Positions 45,737-46,198 of a DNA stretch of 46,198 nt are shown here, piece by piece. The position numbers and the translations under genes are program-made. Where the stretch lies: positions 1 to 46,198 of the forward strand of contig CAZCJA010000007.1 of the NCBI GenBank assembly GCA_964499015.1. The letters are read 5' to 3'. The notes below the pieces were generated by a model. It saw only the letters and a list, made by a program, of their open reading frames with translations. It was not told the origin of the DNA and searched no databases. The DNA is from CAZCJA01 sp964499015. Lineage in GTDB: Bacteria; Elusimicrobiota; Elusimicrobia; F11. The first letter of the stretch is position 1. Every line of letters starts with the position of its first letter.

Positions 45737-46177
45737 ATGAAAGCAACGACCGCGCTCCTGGCCGACCATAAATTAATACGCAAAGTGCTGGAAGGGTTCC
45801 ATCCGGAGAACCCGCGCTTTCCGGCCATTCTAAAAACGCTGCACCGTTCCGTCGTGGGCCACGCCTGGTTTGAAGACCAAATCTTTTTGCCCGCGTTCGA
45901 AGCCGAGCCGCTTTTACAGAAACGGTTTTTGGACGAGCTCTATCAAGAGCACAAAGACATTGATTTTTTAATCAAGCAGACCAAAAAGACGCGGGTTGAG
46001 GACAAGCAAGCGTTTGAATCGATCGCGCTGCAGTTGAGGACGGTGTTGGACACGCACTTTAAGAAGGAAGAAGACGCTTTGTTTCCGCTGGCCGAGCGGA
46101 TCTTGGACGACGAGGGCCTCAATAACCTCGGCGATGAGATGAAGCGCCGGCAGACGGAAATTCGAAACCTCGTATAA
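45737..46177 (+). CDS. Hemerythrin HHE cation-binding protein
   Basis: A 146-residue four-helix protein with the hemerythrin iron ligand set: H11, H42, E46, H72, H107 and E111, in ADHKLIRKVL, GHAWFEDQIF, QEHKDIDFL and THFKKEEDALFP. Such stand-alone proteins bind a di-iron centre and are linked to oxygen or NO sensing and to repair of iron-sulfur clusters (compare RIC/YtfE, which also has an N-terminal domain absent here). Given an Rrf2 regulator and NrfA in the same window, protection against NO is plausible but unproven. The gene is complete; the window ends 21 bases later. It is divergent from the glycosylase gene. Confidence 0.88.
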   Translation: MKATTALLADHKLIRKVLEGFHPENPRFPAILKTLHRSVVGHAWFEDQIFLPAFEAEPLLQKRFLDELYQEHKDIDFLIKQTKKTRVEDKQAFESIALQLRTVLDTHFKKEEDALFPLAERILDDEGLNNLGDEMKRRQTEIRNLV

Positions 46178-46198
46178 CGCCCCGCGACACCCAATCGT

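Overview
The window is a 46.2 kb piece of a Gram-negative (diderm) bacterial chromosome, probably a draft or metagenome-assembled scaffold, because a run of ten Ns at 40785-40794 interrupts one gene. Diderm architecture is shown by several outer-membrane beta-barrels, a TolC protein, an RND pump, lipoprotein and periplasmic signal peptides, and an OmpA protein. Most of the window is GC-rich and densely packed. A PorV-like barrel next to a secreted protein with a FlgD/gliding-type C-terminal domain, together with NrfHA and many OmpR-type two-component genes, would fit a lineage such as Elusimicrobiota or a related group. That placement is an inference and was not tested. I see no tRNA, rRNA, CRISPR array, insertion sequence or prophage gene, and no gene-free stretch longer than 300 bases.

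Layout, left to right. (1) 3-971: 3' part of an ACR3-type arsenite exporter. (2) 1016-4794: an AT-richer respiratory nitrite ammonification operon: promoter overlapped by a 26-bp perfect palindrome, outer-membrane porin, Rrf2-type Fe-S regulator, nrfH, nrfA. (3) 4872-7483: engB-rnr. (4) 7449-9661 (-): secreted FN3/FlgD-like C-terminal-domain protein and PorV-like barrel. (5) 9754-13122: PhoB-type response regulator and large hybrid sensor kinase. (6) Bacterioferritin (-) and OmpA-family protein (+), divergent around a palindrome. (7) ABC-F ATPase. (8) ybbA-ybbP-type ABC transporter divergent from tesA, the arrangement also known from E. coli. (9) A second two-component pair (-). (10) 22108-26112 (+): glyoxalase-fold protein, DUF4266 lipoprotein, DUF3570 barrel, ApbE flavin transferase, TlpA-like thioredoxin and CcdA, a periplasmic redox/flavinylation module. 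(11) 26066-29590 (-): CBS protein, unknown protein, YceI, porin, START-like protein and a small DUF4405 b561-like membrane protein, preceded by an FNR-spaced palindrome and by a Crp/Fnr-family regulator gene. (12) 30378-32902 (-): MBOAT and SGNH O-acetylation pair. (13) 33004-39167 (+): small membrane protein, then TolC-RND-MHS operon. (14) 39168-46177: DUF4412-like protein, GIY-YIG protein, gapped Kef-type antiporter, TPR-like protein, MBL hydrolase, DedA protein, 3-methyladenine glycosylase I and hemerythrin.

Working together: the nrf operon, the Crp/Fnr-led envelope operon, the CcdA/TlpA/ApbE cluster, bacterioferritin and hemerythrin suggest a cell adapted to low oxygen, reactive nitrogen species and periplasmic electron transfer. 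Two architectural features recur. Convergent genes almost always overlap or abut (seven of eight pairs), leaving no room for a terminator. Several operon-first genes have a -10-like hexamer 6-10 nt before the start codon and no Shine-Dalgarno sequence, suggesting leaderless mRNAs. Internal operon genes often use 4-bp ATGA overlaps. The strongest candidates for something not yet described are the palindrome-controlled porin-Rrf2-NrfHA operon, the FNR-boxed CBS-to-DUF4405 operon and the DUF4266-DUF3570-ApbE-TlpA-CcdA module.
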